Assembly: GCF_003946205.1 (NCBI RefSeq)
Contig: NZ_RHOS01000008.1
Span: 25,124 to 89,123, forward strand
Direction: 5' to 3'
Length of the DNA: 64,000 nucleotides
DNA from: Companilactobacillus keshanensis
GTDB taxonomy: Bacteria; Bacillota; Bacilli; Lactobacillales; Lactobacillaceae
Each line of letters begins with the position of its first letter. The stretch's first letter is position 1. The notes under the pieces are model-generated. The model was not told the origin of the DNA. It saw nothing but the letters and a program-made list of their open reading frames with translations, and made no database searches. Below are positions 51,363 to 59,775 of the stretch, piece by piece. Position numbers and translations under genes: made by a program.

Positions 51363-51923
51363 ATGAAAACCAAAGGTTTAGTTTTATCGGGATTAACTAT
51401 TCTTTTAGCTTCCATTCTTGCTGGATGTTCAAGAGGTAACGACTCATCTAGTAAAAAATCTAAGGATGATAACACAAAAATCGTTAAAGTAGAAAAAAGG
51501 AAATCTGACAAATACTACTTTAAAAATAATAAACTTGTGATTAGAGACATAGATATCGAAATAACTAAAACCAAAGTAATACCCGTTGGCGAAGTCGGTA
51601 ATGAATACGGTGATAAGCCTATCATTGCATTCTGGTACAAAGTTACGAATAAGACTACTAAAGAAATAGATGCCAACACGGCTTGGATTGCCGTATTTAA
51701 TGCCGTTCAAAATAATAATAAAAATACAGTTAATAAATTAGACGTTGCCGCATTACCTGATGAAAAATATCTAGATTCTCAAACTCAAACAATAAAGAAA
51801 AATGGAATTGTTGAAAATGCCGTTGCATATAACTTGGATGACACAACGACACCTGTTAAATTAACCGCTACTAAGGGTGTTGGTGGAAAGAATATTGGCA
51901 CTATGACATTTAAACTTCAATAA
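51363..51923 (+). CDS. DUF5067 lipoprotein
   Basis: This 186-residue lipoprotein has a signal peptide ending in lipobox LAGC (Cys about residue 22), a short charged linker and a DUF5067 beta-sandwich domain (about 55-186; IRDIDIEITKTKVIPVGE, IIAFWYKVTNKT, GKNIGTMTFKLQ). It lies immediately upstream of the integrase, a position where temperate phages of this group often carry lipoproteins. It is clearly paralogous to the membrane-anchored protein at 53555. Function is unknown. Confidence 0.85.
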   Translation: MKTKGLVLSGLTILLASILAGCSRGNDSSSKKSKDDNTKIVKVEKRKSDKYYFKNNKLVIRDIDIEITKTKVIPVGEVGNEYGDKPIIAFWYKVTNKTTKEIDANTAWIAVFNAVQNNNKNTVNKLDVAALPDEKYLDSQTQTIKKNGIVENAVAYNLDDTTTPVKLTATKGVGGKNIGTMTFKLQ

Positions 51924-52004
51924 ATACTAAAACTAAAATAATTTAAATGAGTCTAACCTAGGCTTATTTATTTTTCTCAAAATTTAATGAATTAGGAGGA
52001 GAAA

Positions 52005-53159
52005 ATGGAAATCTATAAGCGGTATCAAAAAAAAGAGCCGAAAAAATTTAGCTGGACATATCGAATCAGATATTATGATGAAAATGGTAAAAAGAAGCCT
52101 ATCTCTAAATCTGGATTTAAGACTTCAAAAGAAGCACGCATAGCCGGCGGAATTATTGAATTGAAATATAATCAATCCGGTATATCTGAAAAAGAAAACA
52201 TAACGTTTCATGACTATGCTCAATCATGGATTGATACTTATAAGAAAGATCATATTTCTGAACACAGCTACTATATATACTCATTAATCCCCACTGAAAT
52301 AAAGAATTGCTTTCATGAGACCAAATTAAAAGATATTACCAAAGCAGACTATCAAAATATGATTACCGCATATGGTAAAAATCATGTTCGTGAAAGCGTA
52401 TCAAAAATGAATAGTCGAATAAAGGCTATTGTCCAAGAAGCCGTTGATGAAAGAATTGTATACACTAATTTTACTCATAATATTTCTATTGCATCTAAAG
52501 TTGCCAGCAAAGATGCTGGATTAAAATACATTGATGAGATTGAAGCCAAAAAGTTAAAAACTCTTTGCTTGCAATCTTTAGACATGAATTCAATAGGTAA
52601 CTACGAAATAGTATTCGGATTGCTAACAGGATGCCGTATAGGAGAAGTTTCTGGTCTAACGTGGAATAATGTACACTTTAAAAATAAAACCGTCTCAATC
52701 GTTAATGGCTATGATTACAATGGAAATAACGGATTTAAAGATACTAAAACCGAATCCTCAAATAGAACTATAAGAATTTCTGACGAACTACTTAGTATAC
52801 TTAAAAAATTAAAAAAGCAGCAGCGTGAATTGTTCTTAAAACAAGGCTACCGAGATATAGATAATTTAGTATTCAGAAATGGAAATCATCAAATTATTTC
52901 CGATAATGCAGTAAACAAAAGTCTAACTACAAAATTAAGGGATAAAGTAAAATCCAAAAATATAATTACATTTCATGGATTACGTCACACTCACGCATCG
53001 ATATTAATCTCTCATGGTGTTGATATTGCTTATGTATCTCAAAGACTTGGTCATAAAAATGTTGCAATTACTTTAAATATTTATTCTCACCTACTCCAAA
53101 AAGCAAAATCACAGCAGGAAGAAAAAGCCATGGAAATACTTCAAAGCGAACTTAACTAA
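52005..53159 (+). CDS. int: Phage-type tyrosine integrase
   Basis: This 384-residue site-specific recombinase has an N-terminal arm-binding domain (about 1-55; TYRIRYYDENGKKKPISKSGF), a SAM-like core-binding domain (about 65-160) and the catalytic domain. The catalytic residues appear intact: Arg in LTGCRIGEVSGL, HGLRHTHAS, His in LGHKNVA and Tyr in LNIYSHLL. The SD GGAGG precedes the ATG. No repressor, excisionase or structural phage genes remain beside it, so it looks like the relic of a prophage or island at the adjacent tRNA gene. Confidence 0.93.
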   Translation: MEIYKRYQKKEPKKFSWTYRIRYYDENGKKKPISKSGFKTSKEARIAGGIIELKYNQSGISEKENITFHDYAQSWIDTYKKDHISEHSYYIYSLIPTEIKNCFHETKLKDITKADYQNMITAYGKNHVRESVSKMNSRIKAIVQEAVDERIVYTNFTHNISIASKVASKDAGLKYIDEIEAKKLKTLCLQSLDMNSIGNYEIVFGLLTGCRIGEVSGLTWNNVHFKNKTVSIVNGYDYNGNNGFKDTKTESSNRTIRISDELLSILKKLKKQQRELFLKQGYRDIDNLVFRNGNHQIISDNAVNKSLTTKLRDKVKSKNIITFHGLRHTHASILISHGVDIAYVSQRLGHKNVAITLNIYSHLLQKAKSQQEEKAMEILQSELN

Positions 53160-53164
53160 ATCAA

Positions 53165-53197
53165 ATTTGTGGGACATTTGTGGGACATTTGTGGGAC
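53165..53197. repeat. Three exact 11-bp tandem repeats, candidate integrase arm sites
   Basis: ATTTGTGGGAC occurs three times head to tail without mismatch, starting 6 bp after the integrase stop codon. Tandem short repeats at this position beside an attachment core fit arm-type integrase binding sites. Confidence 0.6.
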
Positions 53198-53207
53198 AAA
53201 AGTTTAT

Positions 53208-53227
53208 TTCGAGTGAATTCGAGTGAA
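53208..53227. repeat. Two exact 10-bp tandem repeats beside the integrase repeats
   Basis: TTCGAGTGAA is present twice in tandem, 10 bp after the 11-bp repeat set. It is probably part of the same attachment region. Confidence 0.5.
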
Positions 53228-53240
53228 TCCTTAGAAAACA

Positions 53241-53275
53241 AAAATGCCGTAAACACAAGGTTTACAGCACTTTTA
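53241..53275 (+). terminator. Integrase terminator
   Basis: TGCCGTAAAC-ACAAG-GTTTACAGCA (one G-U pair) followed by CTTTTA. Confidence 0.75.
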
Positions 53276-53308
53276 TAAAATTAAAATTTATCAGAATTTG
53301 GTACAAAA

Positions 53309-53381
53309 TCACCCGTATGGGAATCGAACCCATAACTCCACCTTGAGAGGGTGGCGTCTTAAACCATTTGACCAACGGGCA
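53309..53381 (-). tRNA. tRNA-Glu, anticodon CTC
   Basis: The minus strand folds into a cloverleaf: acceptor TGCCCGT/ACGGGTG, D arm GGTC...GAC, anticodon stem CCACC/GGTGG with loop CTCTCAA (anticodon CTC, 53345-53347), and T arm ATGGG-TTCGAAT-CCCAT. The first acceptor pair is U1-G72 and the second G2-U71, weaker than the G1-C72 normal for tRNA-Glu. No CCA is encoded. Its 3' end faces the integrase, so it is the likely attachment site. Confidence 0.85.
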
Positions 53382-53398
53382 ATTAAACAACAGTTAAC

Positions 53399-53428
53399 AT
53401 TTTAACTTGAAATAACTAGCTATGTCAA
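53399..53428 (-). promoter_or_regulatory. Promoter of tRNA-Glu(CTC)
   Basis: TTGACA, 18 bp, TAAAAT on the minus strand, ending about 18 bp before the tRNA 5' end. Confidence 0.65.
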
Positions 53429-53554
53429 TATTGTTTGAACAATTATTTTTTTATTCGAAGATTTTTCCTAAACGCTTTCAACCAAACAATAAGTCTTATA
53501 CTATATAGGAAAGATACAGTTTCCATTTGGGATTAATTCACGGGGGTGAAATTA

Positions 53555-54352
53555 TTGAACGATAACCATAATATGACTCGGGGAGAGTTTCACAATGATC
53601 GTAAGAAAAAGCGAAAACGTGGCCCTATCCTGCCACCGAAGGGATCTAAATCAATCCTCCGAAAATGGTGGTTCTGGACTTTGATTGGATTAATTGTGGT
53701 TGGTCTATCTGGTACGGGAATAAATGCTGCGGCAAAGGCCAAAAATCAGACTGATAACACTACCAAAACCAACAAGGTTTCCAAAAAAAAATCTGCTAAG
53801 AAAACTGTTAAGCCTAAGAAGAAAATAACTAATAAGAAAAAATCTACTGTACCTGAAATTGCTAAAGATGAAACTCAAAATAACAGCCAGGCGGGAAATT
53901 CCGATGCAAACAATAATTCCGACCAAAATAGTGACTCACAATATTATTTCAAAGATAACAAAGCTGTGATCCATGATATTGATATTGAAATAACTCAAAC
54001 TAAAGTCATTCAAGCTGGAAATACTGGTAATGAGCATGGTGACAAACCTATTTTTGCCATTTGGTATAAAACTACCAATAAAACTGACAAAGATATCAAT
54101 CCCACTACCGCCTGGGTAGCCATTTTCAAGGCTACACAAAAGAGCAACAGTGGCGATGAAAAAGATCTCGAAGTAGCAGCACAACCGGACAGTAAATTTG
54201 TCGACACGCAATTAAACACGATCAATCAGGGAGATACTGTTGAAAGCGCCGTGGCCTATGCACTTGATGACATATCTAAACCGGTAAGATTAATTGCTAC
54301 CAAGGGTGTTAATGGGGATACTATCGGATCACAAGAATATCCACTTAAATAA
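53555..54352 (+). CDS. Membrane-anchored DUF5067 protein
   Basis: This 265-residue protein has a basic cytoplasmic N-terminus (about 1-35), one transmembrane segment (WWFWTLIGLIVVGLSGTG, about 36-56), a Lys-rich then Asn/Ser-rich linker, and a DUF5067 domain (about 130-265; IHDIDIEITQTKVIQAG, AIWYKTTNKT). It is a paralog of the lipoprotein at 51363 with a different membrane anchor. The TTG at 53555 fits the SD GGGGGTG; the in-frame GTG lies within that SD. Confidence 0.82.
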   Translation: MNDNHNMTRGEFHNDRKKKRKRGPILPPKGSKSILRKWWFWTLIGLIVVGLSGTGINAAAKAKNQTDNTTKTNKVSKKKSAKKTVKPKKKITNKKKSTVPEIAKDETQNNSQAGNSDANNNSDQNSDSQYYFKDNKAVIHDIDIEITQTKVIQAGNTGNEHGDKPIFAIWYKTTNKTDKDINPTTAWVAIFKATQKSNSGDEKDLEVAAQPDSKFVDTQLNTINQGDTVESAVAYALDDISKPVRLIATKGVNGDTIGSQEYPLK

Positions 54353-54372
54353 ATATGAAATCAGGGAATGTT

Positions 54373-54984
54373 ATGAATAGGAGTAAGAAACACAAACATA
54401 AATCACCAGCAATTTGCAAGGATTGGGTCTTTTGGCTAATTATATCTTTATTTTTAATAATTGGATTTTCTGTTAGTGCTAGCGGTCAGCCGTCCACAAG
54501 CAAAGTCACTAAAGATGCTACTTCAAAAGTAACAAAGAAATCTAAACCTAAAATAAAATCTGAAGACAAAGATGACTCAGAAGATGTTTCATCTTACGAC
54601 AATACTGAAGATGACAATAACGATTCATCAACTGAATCAGAGCCACAAGAACCTGCTGAACCCGCTCAACCTGAAGTACCTACTGATTACCAATCTGCAC
54701 TCAATAAAGCTAACGAATACTCAGAAATGATGCATATGTCTAAAAATGGTATCTATGATCAGTTGACCTCTGTAGATGGGGAGCAATTCTCTGCCCCTGC
54801 TGCACAGTATGCCATGGATAATATTCAAGTCGATTGGAATAATAATGCTCTTCAAATGGCCAAACAATATCAAGAAACAATGTCTATGTCTCCAGAAGAA
54901 ATCCGCGATCAGCTTTCATCAGATGATGGTGAAAAATTTACACCTGAAGAAGCTGACTATGCAATTCAACATTTAAATGACTAA
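54373..54984 (+). CDS. Membrane-anchored protein with two Ltp repeats (superinfection-exclusion family)
   Basis: This 203-residue protein has a basic N-terminus, a transmembrane helix (about 17-37), an acidic/Pro-rich linker and two C-terminal Ltp-type repeats of about 45 residues (residues about 106-152 and 155-202), each with the ALxxAxxYxExMxMS, IxDQLxSxDGExFxxxxAxYA pattern. Ltp of the streptococcal phage TP-J34 uses such repeats to block DNA injection by other phages. The ATG at 54373 has AGGGA upstream. It follows the DUF5067 gene by 20 bp. Confidence 0.8.
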   Translation: MNRSKKHKHKSPAICKDWVFWLIISLFLIIGFSVSASGQPSTSKVTKDATSKVTKKSKPKIKSEDKDDSEDVSSYDNTEDDNNDSSTESEPQEPAEPAQPEVPTDYQSALNKANEYSEMMHMSKNGIYDQLTSVDGEQFSAPAAQYAMDNIQVDWNNNALQMAKQYQETMSMSPEEIRDQLSSDDGEKFTPEEADYAIQHLND

Positions 54985-55018
54985 AAAAGTCCACGAAAAT
55001 TGAATTCGTGGACTTTTA
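54984..55018. terminator. Bidirectional terminator after the Ltp-type gene
   Basis: AAAGTCCACGAA...TTCGTGGACTTT, an 11-12-bp stem with A/T tracts on both sides, serving the converging 42-aa gene as well. Confidence 0.92.
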
Positions 55019-55019
55019 T

Positions 55020-55148
55020 TTATTTCTTATTTAAAATTTTTCTAACAGCTTCTTCAATTGATTTGCCGTGTGCAGAAACATTTTTGTTGTTTTTATCAAC
55101 AACGGTAAACAAATGATGCTTTTTGTCCATAGTTACACAATATCTCAT
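55020..55148 (-). CDS. Small 42-aa protein with strong SD
   Basis: This short gene encodes a basic 42-residue protein: MRYCVTMDKKHHLFTVVDKN, then NKNVSAHGKSIEEAVRKILNKK. The pattern of two beta strands followed by a helix suggests a small folded domain. The SD AAAGGAGGT lies 6-7 nt upstream of the ATG and a shared terminator follows. The family was not recognised and no function is proposed. Confidence 0.65.
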   Translation of the reverse strand: MRYCVTMDKKHHLFTVVDKNNKNVSAHGKSIEEAVRKILNKK

Positions 55149-55232
55149 ATGCCTACCTCCTTTGATTTAGTACCAAAGTTTATAGGCATATCCTTCAAAT
55201 GTCAATAAAAAAGACGCCACATTGGGCATCTT

Positions 55233-56057
55233 CTAAAATTCTTCATATTCTGCTGGATCTTGATCACGTACTCGACCATCCGTTTTAGTTAATAAGCTAA
55301 TTTGACTCATATCAGTATCAGAAATCTTGAAATCAAAAATATTAAGATTTTCCTTTTGACGTGATGTCTTAGATGATTTAGGAATTGGAATAGTTTTCAA
55401 TTGATATTCCCATCTTAAAATAATTTGTCCGACTGACTTGTTATATTTAACGGCCAATTCATTTAAAGTTGGATCAGACATAACTGAACTTCCACGTCCC
55501 AAGGGACTCCAGTCCATAGTGATGATGCCATTATCAGCATCATACTTTCGCATTTTGGCCTCATTAAAGAAAGGATGTAACTCAATTTGATTGATAGCTG
55601 GTAAAACTCCAGTATCTCTTTGAAGTTTTTCTAAATATTCTGGTAAGAAATTGCAAACACCGATCGACTTAACTAATCCGAATTTTTGTGCATCGATCAA
55701 TGCTCTCCATGCTTCTGGATACATTCCCTTTTTAGGATTTGGCCAATGTAATAAGTACAAGTCAAAGTAGTCTAAATGTGATCGGTATAATGACTCCTGA
55801 AGTGCAGAAATAGCATCGTCATATTGATAATAACGTCCGGGTAATTTTGAGGTTACAAACAAGTCAGATCTCTTAACAAAGCTCTCAGCAATTGCTCGTC
55901 CAACTGTACCTTCATTTTCATAATTATAAGCTGTATCAAGCATTCTATAACCATTATTAATGGCGGAAACAATACTTTGTACTCCTGTATGGCCCTTTAG
56001 CTTATAAGTACCAAAACCAATTTCAGGAATTTCTCTTCCATCATTTAATTTATACAT
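55233..56057 (-). CDS. Aldo/keto reductase
   Basis: This 274-residue NAD(P)H-dependent oxidoreductase of the AKR5-like group has a catalytic tetrad: Asp in YRMLDTAYNYENE, Tyr in the same motif, Lys in VTSKLPG and His in LYLLHWPNPKKG. The C-terminal NADP-binding region IPIPKSSKTSRQKENL is present. The SD AAGGAGG is strong. It stands alone with no pathway neighbours, so the substrate (2,5-diketo-D-gluconate-type or a general aldehyde) is unknown. Confidence 0.9.
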   Translation of the reverse strand: MYKLNDGREIPEIGFGTYKLKGHTGVQSIVSAINNGYRMLDTAYNYENEGTVGRAIAESFVKRSDLFVTSKLPGRYYQYDDAISALQESLYRSHLDYFDLYLLHWPNPKKGMYPEAWRALIDAQKFGLVKSIGVCNFLPEYLEKLQRDTGVLPAINQIELHPFFNEAKMRKYDADNGIITMDWSPLGRGSSVMSDPTLNELAVKYNKSVGQIILRWEYQLKTIPIPKSSKTSRQKENLNIFDFKISDTDMSQISLLTKTDGRVRDQDPAEYEEF

Positions 56058-56119
56058 AGTGACTCCTCCTTACTTATAAGCTACACCAAATAGTTTTATT
56101 AAAAAAGAAATTTTCCATA

Positions 56120-57199
56120 TTAATCATTAACCATATCAAAAACCTGCTTAGCGACTGGTTTTAAATCATCACTAATACGAGAATAGTTGCTCAGTACAAC
56201 GACACCATTCTGTCCATCACTTGATAGATGTACTATACCTTGGAAACCGTAACCCCAGCCGTCTGCATAGTGGTCATTATATTTATTATAAAAGCCTCCA
56301 CCATAATCACTTACGCTGGCTGGAATAAATAATTCTGCACGTGAGGCTTTTGTTAACATATCGCCTGCTAAAATATAATTCTCTACTTTGTATAGGTCAT
56401 GTGCACTCATAAACATCTGACCAGTTCCGAGTTCATCAAAGGTTTCAAATCTTGTAATACCAAATAAATGACTATATGAGGAAGCTCCAGAAATCGGATC
56501 AATATTTGTATAACCAGTTGCTTTATTTCCCGACTTTAACTTATGTGAATAAGCAAATTCGGTATGCTTAAGATCCAATTTCTTAATGTAATATTCGTAA
56601 AACAAATGACGATAGCTACGACCGGTTACCTTTTCCAAAATACCACTTAGTAAATTGAAATTGATCGGTGAATAATACCAATTGTTATACAATGCATGAC
56701 TAAATTTAATTCTCTTAATGTCACTTTGAATAATCGCCTGATCAGATAAAGTTTTTTGCGGACCAACACTACCTGGTAAAATCAAACCAGATTTCATATC
56801 AAGCATCTGTCTGATAGTTATCCTTTTACTACCAGGCACTGACGGATAGAACTTGCTAAGTTTGTCATCTAATGACAATTTGCCAAGTTCTATCTGTTTC
56901 ATCAGTAATGCAGCGGTCATTGATTTTTGAATCGAATCGACTTCATAACTGGTATCCAAATTATTCTTATGCTTTTCTCCGTAATCAGAATAACCCTTAC
57001 TCGTTGAATAAAGAACATGTCCGTTCCGGACCACTAATACTGTTCCCGAAAAATTTTTCTGAGACAATAGGTGATCTACCTGTTTATCAAATGAATCAGT
57101 ATTGACCACATCGGCCTTAACTGTGTCTGCCTCAACGTTAGTCGTACCAAAAACATTTCCAAATAATATCGTTAAAAGAACTAAAATTATCTTCTTCAT
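56120..57199 (-). CDS. Secreted serine hydrolase (beta-lactamase/PBP-like)
   Basis: This 359-residue protein has a signal peptide (residues 1-24, ending VEA), so it is exported. The serine beta-lactamase-like fold shows a candidate SxxK as SIQK (VDSIQKSMTAALLMKQ) and WYYSPINFNLLSGILEKVTG, the Tyr-motif region. The C-terminal GWGYGFQG is typical of class C-like hydrolases of lactobacilli. A DD-peptidase or esterase role on the wall is possible. It is not linked to a resistance operon. Confidence 0.82.
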   Translation of the reverse strand: MKKIILVLLTILFGNVFGTTNVEADTVKADVVNTDSFDKQVDHLLSQKNFSGTVLVVRNGHVLYSTSKGYSDYGEKHKNNLDTSYEVDSIQKSMTAALLMKQIELGKLSLDDKLSKFYPSVPGSKRITIRQMLDMKSGLILPGSVGPQKTLSDQAIIQSDIKRIKFSHALYNNWYYSPINFNLLSGILEKVTGRSYRHLFYEYYIKKLDLKHTEFAYSHKLKSGNKATGYTNIDPISGASSYSHLFGITRFETFDELGTGQMFMSAHDLYKVENYILAGDMLTKASRAELFIPASVSDYGGGFYNKYNDHYADGWGYGFQGIVHLSSDGQNGVVVLSNYSRISDDLKPVAKQVFDMVND

Positions 57200-57367
57200 G
57201 ACTATTTCCTCTTTATGAGAGCAATCAATATATTTATAAAACCCATTATAATTACTATTTTTCTAAAGTAATAATTATAAGCTCTTTTCAGTAAAAAATC
57301 CTACTAGTAACCGTTCTATAATGGATATGGTAAAATGTAAAGTAATCTATATAAGAAGGAGAAACCT

Positions 57368-57916
57368 ATGACTACAATAATAATTGTCGTTATCGTGGCT
57401 GTTATCGTGATTGCATACGCTGGACTGTATAATGGTTTAGTTAAGTTCCGTAACCGTGCTCGCGAATTCAGCTCACAGATCGATGTTCAATTGAAACGTC
57501 GTACCGATTTGATCCCTAACTTGGTTGAAACTGTTAAGGGATATGCTACTCATGAAAAGGAAACTCTTTCAAAAGTAGTTGAGTTAAGAAATAATGTTAC
57601 AAATGCCGACTCACTTCAGGACAAAGTTGATGCTGATACTGCTTTGACTGGTGCATTAAGACAAGTCTTTGCCCTTGCAGAAAACTATCCTGATCTTAAG
57701 GCTAACCAAGAATTCTCTAAATTAATGGAAGAACTTTCTAACACCGAAAATAAAGTTGCCTATGCCCGTCAAGCATACAACAGTCAAGTTCAGTCATATG
57801 ACACTGCTATCCAAACATTCCCAAGAAATATCATAGCTAAGATTCATGGATTTAAGGAAATGGACTTCTTACAAATTCCTGAAGCGGAAAAAGAAGCTCC
57901 AAAAGTTAAGTTTTAA
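57368..57916 (+). CDS. lemA: LemA family protein
   Basis: This 182-residue protein has one N-terminal membrane helix (about 3-22) and a LemA helical domain: VKFRNRAREFSSQIDVQLKRRTDLIPNLV and YNSQVQSYDTAIQTFPRNIIA. Function is unknown. lemA is found next to htpX in many lactobacilli and streptococci, as here (12 bp apart, shared transcript). The SD AAGGAG is well placed. Confidence 0.95.
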   Translation: MTTIIIVVIVAVIVIAYAGLYNGLVKFRNRAREFSSQIDVQLKRRTDLIPNLVETVKGYATHEKETLSKVVELRNNVTNADSLQDKVDADTALTGALRQVFALAENYPDLKANQEFSKLMEELSNTENKVAYARQAYNSQVQSYDTAIQTFPRNIIAKIHGFKEMDFLQIPEAEKEAPKVKF

Positions 57917-57928
57917 TAGGAGCACATT

Positions 57929-58846
57929 ATGATATACCAGCAAATTGATCGTAATAAGCGTAAAACATATTTGATTTTTACCATTTTTTTCATAATATTA
58001 GCTGGTTTAGGTAGTTTTATTGGTGAATACTTTTTAGATAATCTCTGGAGCGGTGTAATAACCGCTCTTGTTATTGCACTGATCTATACACTGATCACTT
58101 ATTTTCAATCAACAAGTATTGTGATGCAAATGAATGGTGCTAAAAAGCTCAAGTCTGAGGCGGATGCACCTGACCTCTGGCATATTGTTGAAGATCTTTC
58201 AATGGTGGCCGACATTCCTCTACCTGATATTTATATCATCAATGATAAAAGTCCTAATGCCTTTGCCACTGGTCGTGATCCTAAGCATGCTGCCGTTGCG
58301 GTAACATCTGGACTCTATGAAATGATGGATCGTGAAGAACTAGAAGGTGTTTTGGCACATGAAATATCTCACGTCAAAAATTATGATATTAGAGTGTCTA
58401 CAATCTCATTAGCCCTCTCGTCCGCAATTATCTTTATCTGTTATTTGGTCGGTAACGCCTATCGCTGGGTCTTGCCATTTGGTGGTGGTGACGACGACCG
58501 TGATAATTCAAATTGGGTAGCTATCAGATTGGCACTCTGGGTCATTGGATTGATTTTCATGATCCTCGGACCTTTTATTGCCAGCTTAGTTCAACTAGCA
58601 ATTTCTCGAAATCGTGAATATTTAGCGGATGTTTCTGGTGCTGAATTGACTCGTAATCCACAAGGATTGATCAACGCACTAGAAAAATTAAAAGCCAGCA
58701 CTGAACCAATGAAAAAGGTCGACGATGCAAGTGCCGCTTTATATATAGATGATCCTATGAAAAAAAAGAAACACTTTTCAGGATTATTCGATACCCATCC
58801 TCCATTGGATGATAGAATTTCCGAACTTAAAAAGACATTTATGTAA
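57929..58846 (+). CDS. htpX: HtpX, membrane zinc metalloprotease
   Basis: HtpX is an M48-family quality-control protease of the cytoplasmic membrane. Two N-terminal and two central hydrophobic segments flank the zinc motif HEISH (residues 144-148); the third ligand region is RNREYLADVSGAEL. It is 305 residues. It is coupled to lemA and followed by a strong terminator. Confidence 0.95.
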   Translation: MIYQQIDRNKRKTYLIFTIFFIILAGLGSFIGEYFLDNLWSGVITALVIALIYTLITYFQSTSIVMQMNGAKKLKSEADAPDLWHIVEDLSMVADIPLPDIYIINDKSPNAFATGRDPKHAAVAVTSGLYEMMDREELEGVLAHEISHVKNYDIRVSTISLALSSAIIFICYLVGNAYRWVLPFGGGDDDRDNSNWVAIRLALWVIGLIFMILGPFIASLVQLAISRNREYLADVSGAELTRNPQGLINALEKLKASTEPMKKVDDASAALYIDDPMKKKKHFSGLFDTHPPLDDRISELKKTFM

Positions 58847-58875
58847 AAGGATCTGCGTGGTCAGATCCTTTTTTA
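58845..58875 (+). terminator. lemA-htpX terminator
   Basis: AAGGATCTG-CGTGG-TCAGATCCTT followed by TTTT. Confidence 0.9.
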
Positions 58876-58953
58876 ATTTCCAAAGTATCTGGCTAGATAT
58901 GATAAAATGACTATTGAAGATTTTTAGTCTTTGAGTTGAGGGGATTGATTTAT

Positions 58954-59763
58954 ATGTATTCAGTATTATTAATTTTATTAGGGGTAATTGTTTTATTTAC
59001 TACTTTTATGACAAAACCTAGAAAAAAGATCCATCGCACTTTAGTTTCAGCCAGTTTAGTTTTGATCCTGGCTGGTGGCTCAGGAGTTTATGAAACTTAT
59101 CAGAACAACACTCCCAAAGCTGGAGATAACCCACGTCAAGAAGAAAAAACGACTGATTCGACATCAGCTGATTTAGCCAACTTGAATTATCAAAATGATC
59201 AAGAAATAACGGTCAATAATAATAAACCAAGTTTTTCAAAATCAGATCTGAGTATTCAAAATGGTGCATGGCAAAGTTTTGCCAATTTAGACAAACTGAA
59301 TCGTGCCATTCAAGCTGATGCTCTTTTAAGTAAGCGTTTGATGCCGACTACCAAACGTGAACCATTATATGTAAATCCAACCGGATGGCATAACAAAAAG
59401 ATTGCCACTGGTTGGCTCTATAATCGCTCTCATTTGATTGGTTACCAATTATCTGGACAAAATAACAATCCAAAAAATCTGATGACAGGAACAAGATCTT
59501 TGAATGCTCCTGAAATGTTAAAACATGAAGACGACATTGCTTACTATATTAAGCAAAATCCGAATAATTTTGTCAGATACCGAGTACAACCAATTTATCG
59601 TGGTGACGAATTAGTCGCTCGTGGAGTTCAAATGATGGCTGAATCACTCGATAGTCAGGGTAACAGTGACGGTCAAGTCTCGTTCAATGTCTATATCTTT
59701 AATGTTGAAAATGGAGTTACTATCGATTATTCCACTGGTACTAGTACCGTTAATAATAATTAA
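58954..59763 (+). CDS. Membrane-anchored DNA/RNA non-specific endonuclease (EndA/Spd-like)
   Basis: This 269-residue protein has an N-terminal hydrophobic region with two short segments (about 1-20 and 33-48), a linker, and a beta-beta-alpha-metal nuclease domain (about 100-235). The catalytic motif is NRSHLIGYQLSG in place of the common DRGH, followed by the metal-ligand Asn segment NPKNLMTGTRSLN. Related nucleases act in DNA uptake or extracellular DNA degradation. The ATG at 58954 follows GAGGGGA. Confidence 0.85.
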   Translation: MYSVLLILLGVIVLFTTFMTKPRKKIHRTLVSASLVLILAGGSGVYETYQNNTPKAGDNPRQEEKTTDSTSADLANLNYQNDQEITVNNNKPSFSKSDLSIQNGAWQSFANLDKLNRAIQADALLSKRLMPTTKREPLYVNPTGWHNKKIATGWLYNRSHLIGYQLSGQNNNPKNLMTGTRSLNAPEMLKHEDDIAYYIKQNPNNFVRYRVQPIYRGDELVARGVQMMAESLDSQGNSDGQVSFNVYIFNVENGVTIDYSTGTSTVNNN

Positions 59764-59775
59764 GGAGATGGTTAA

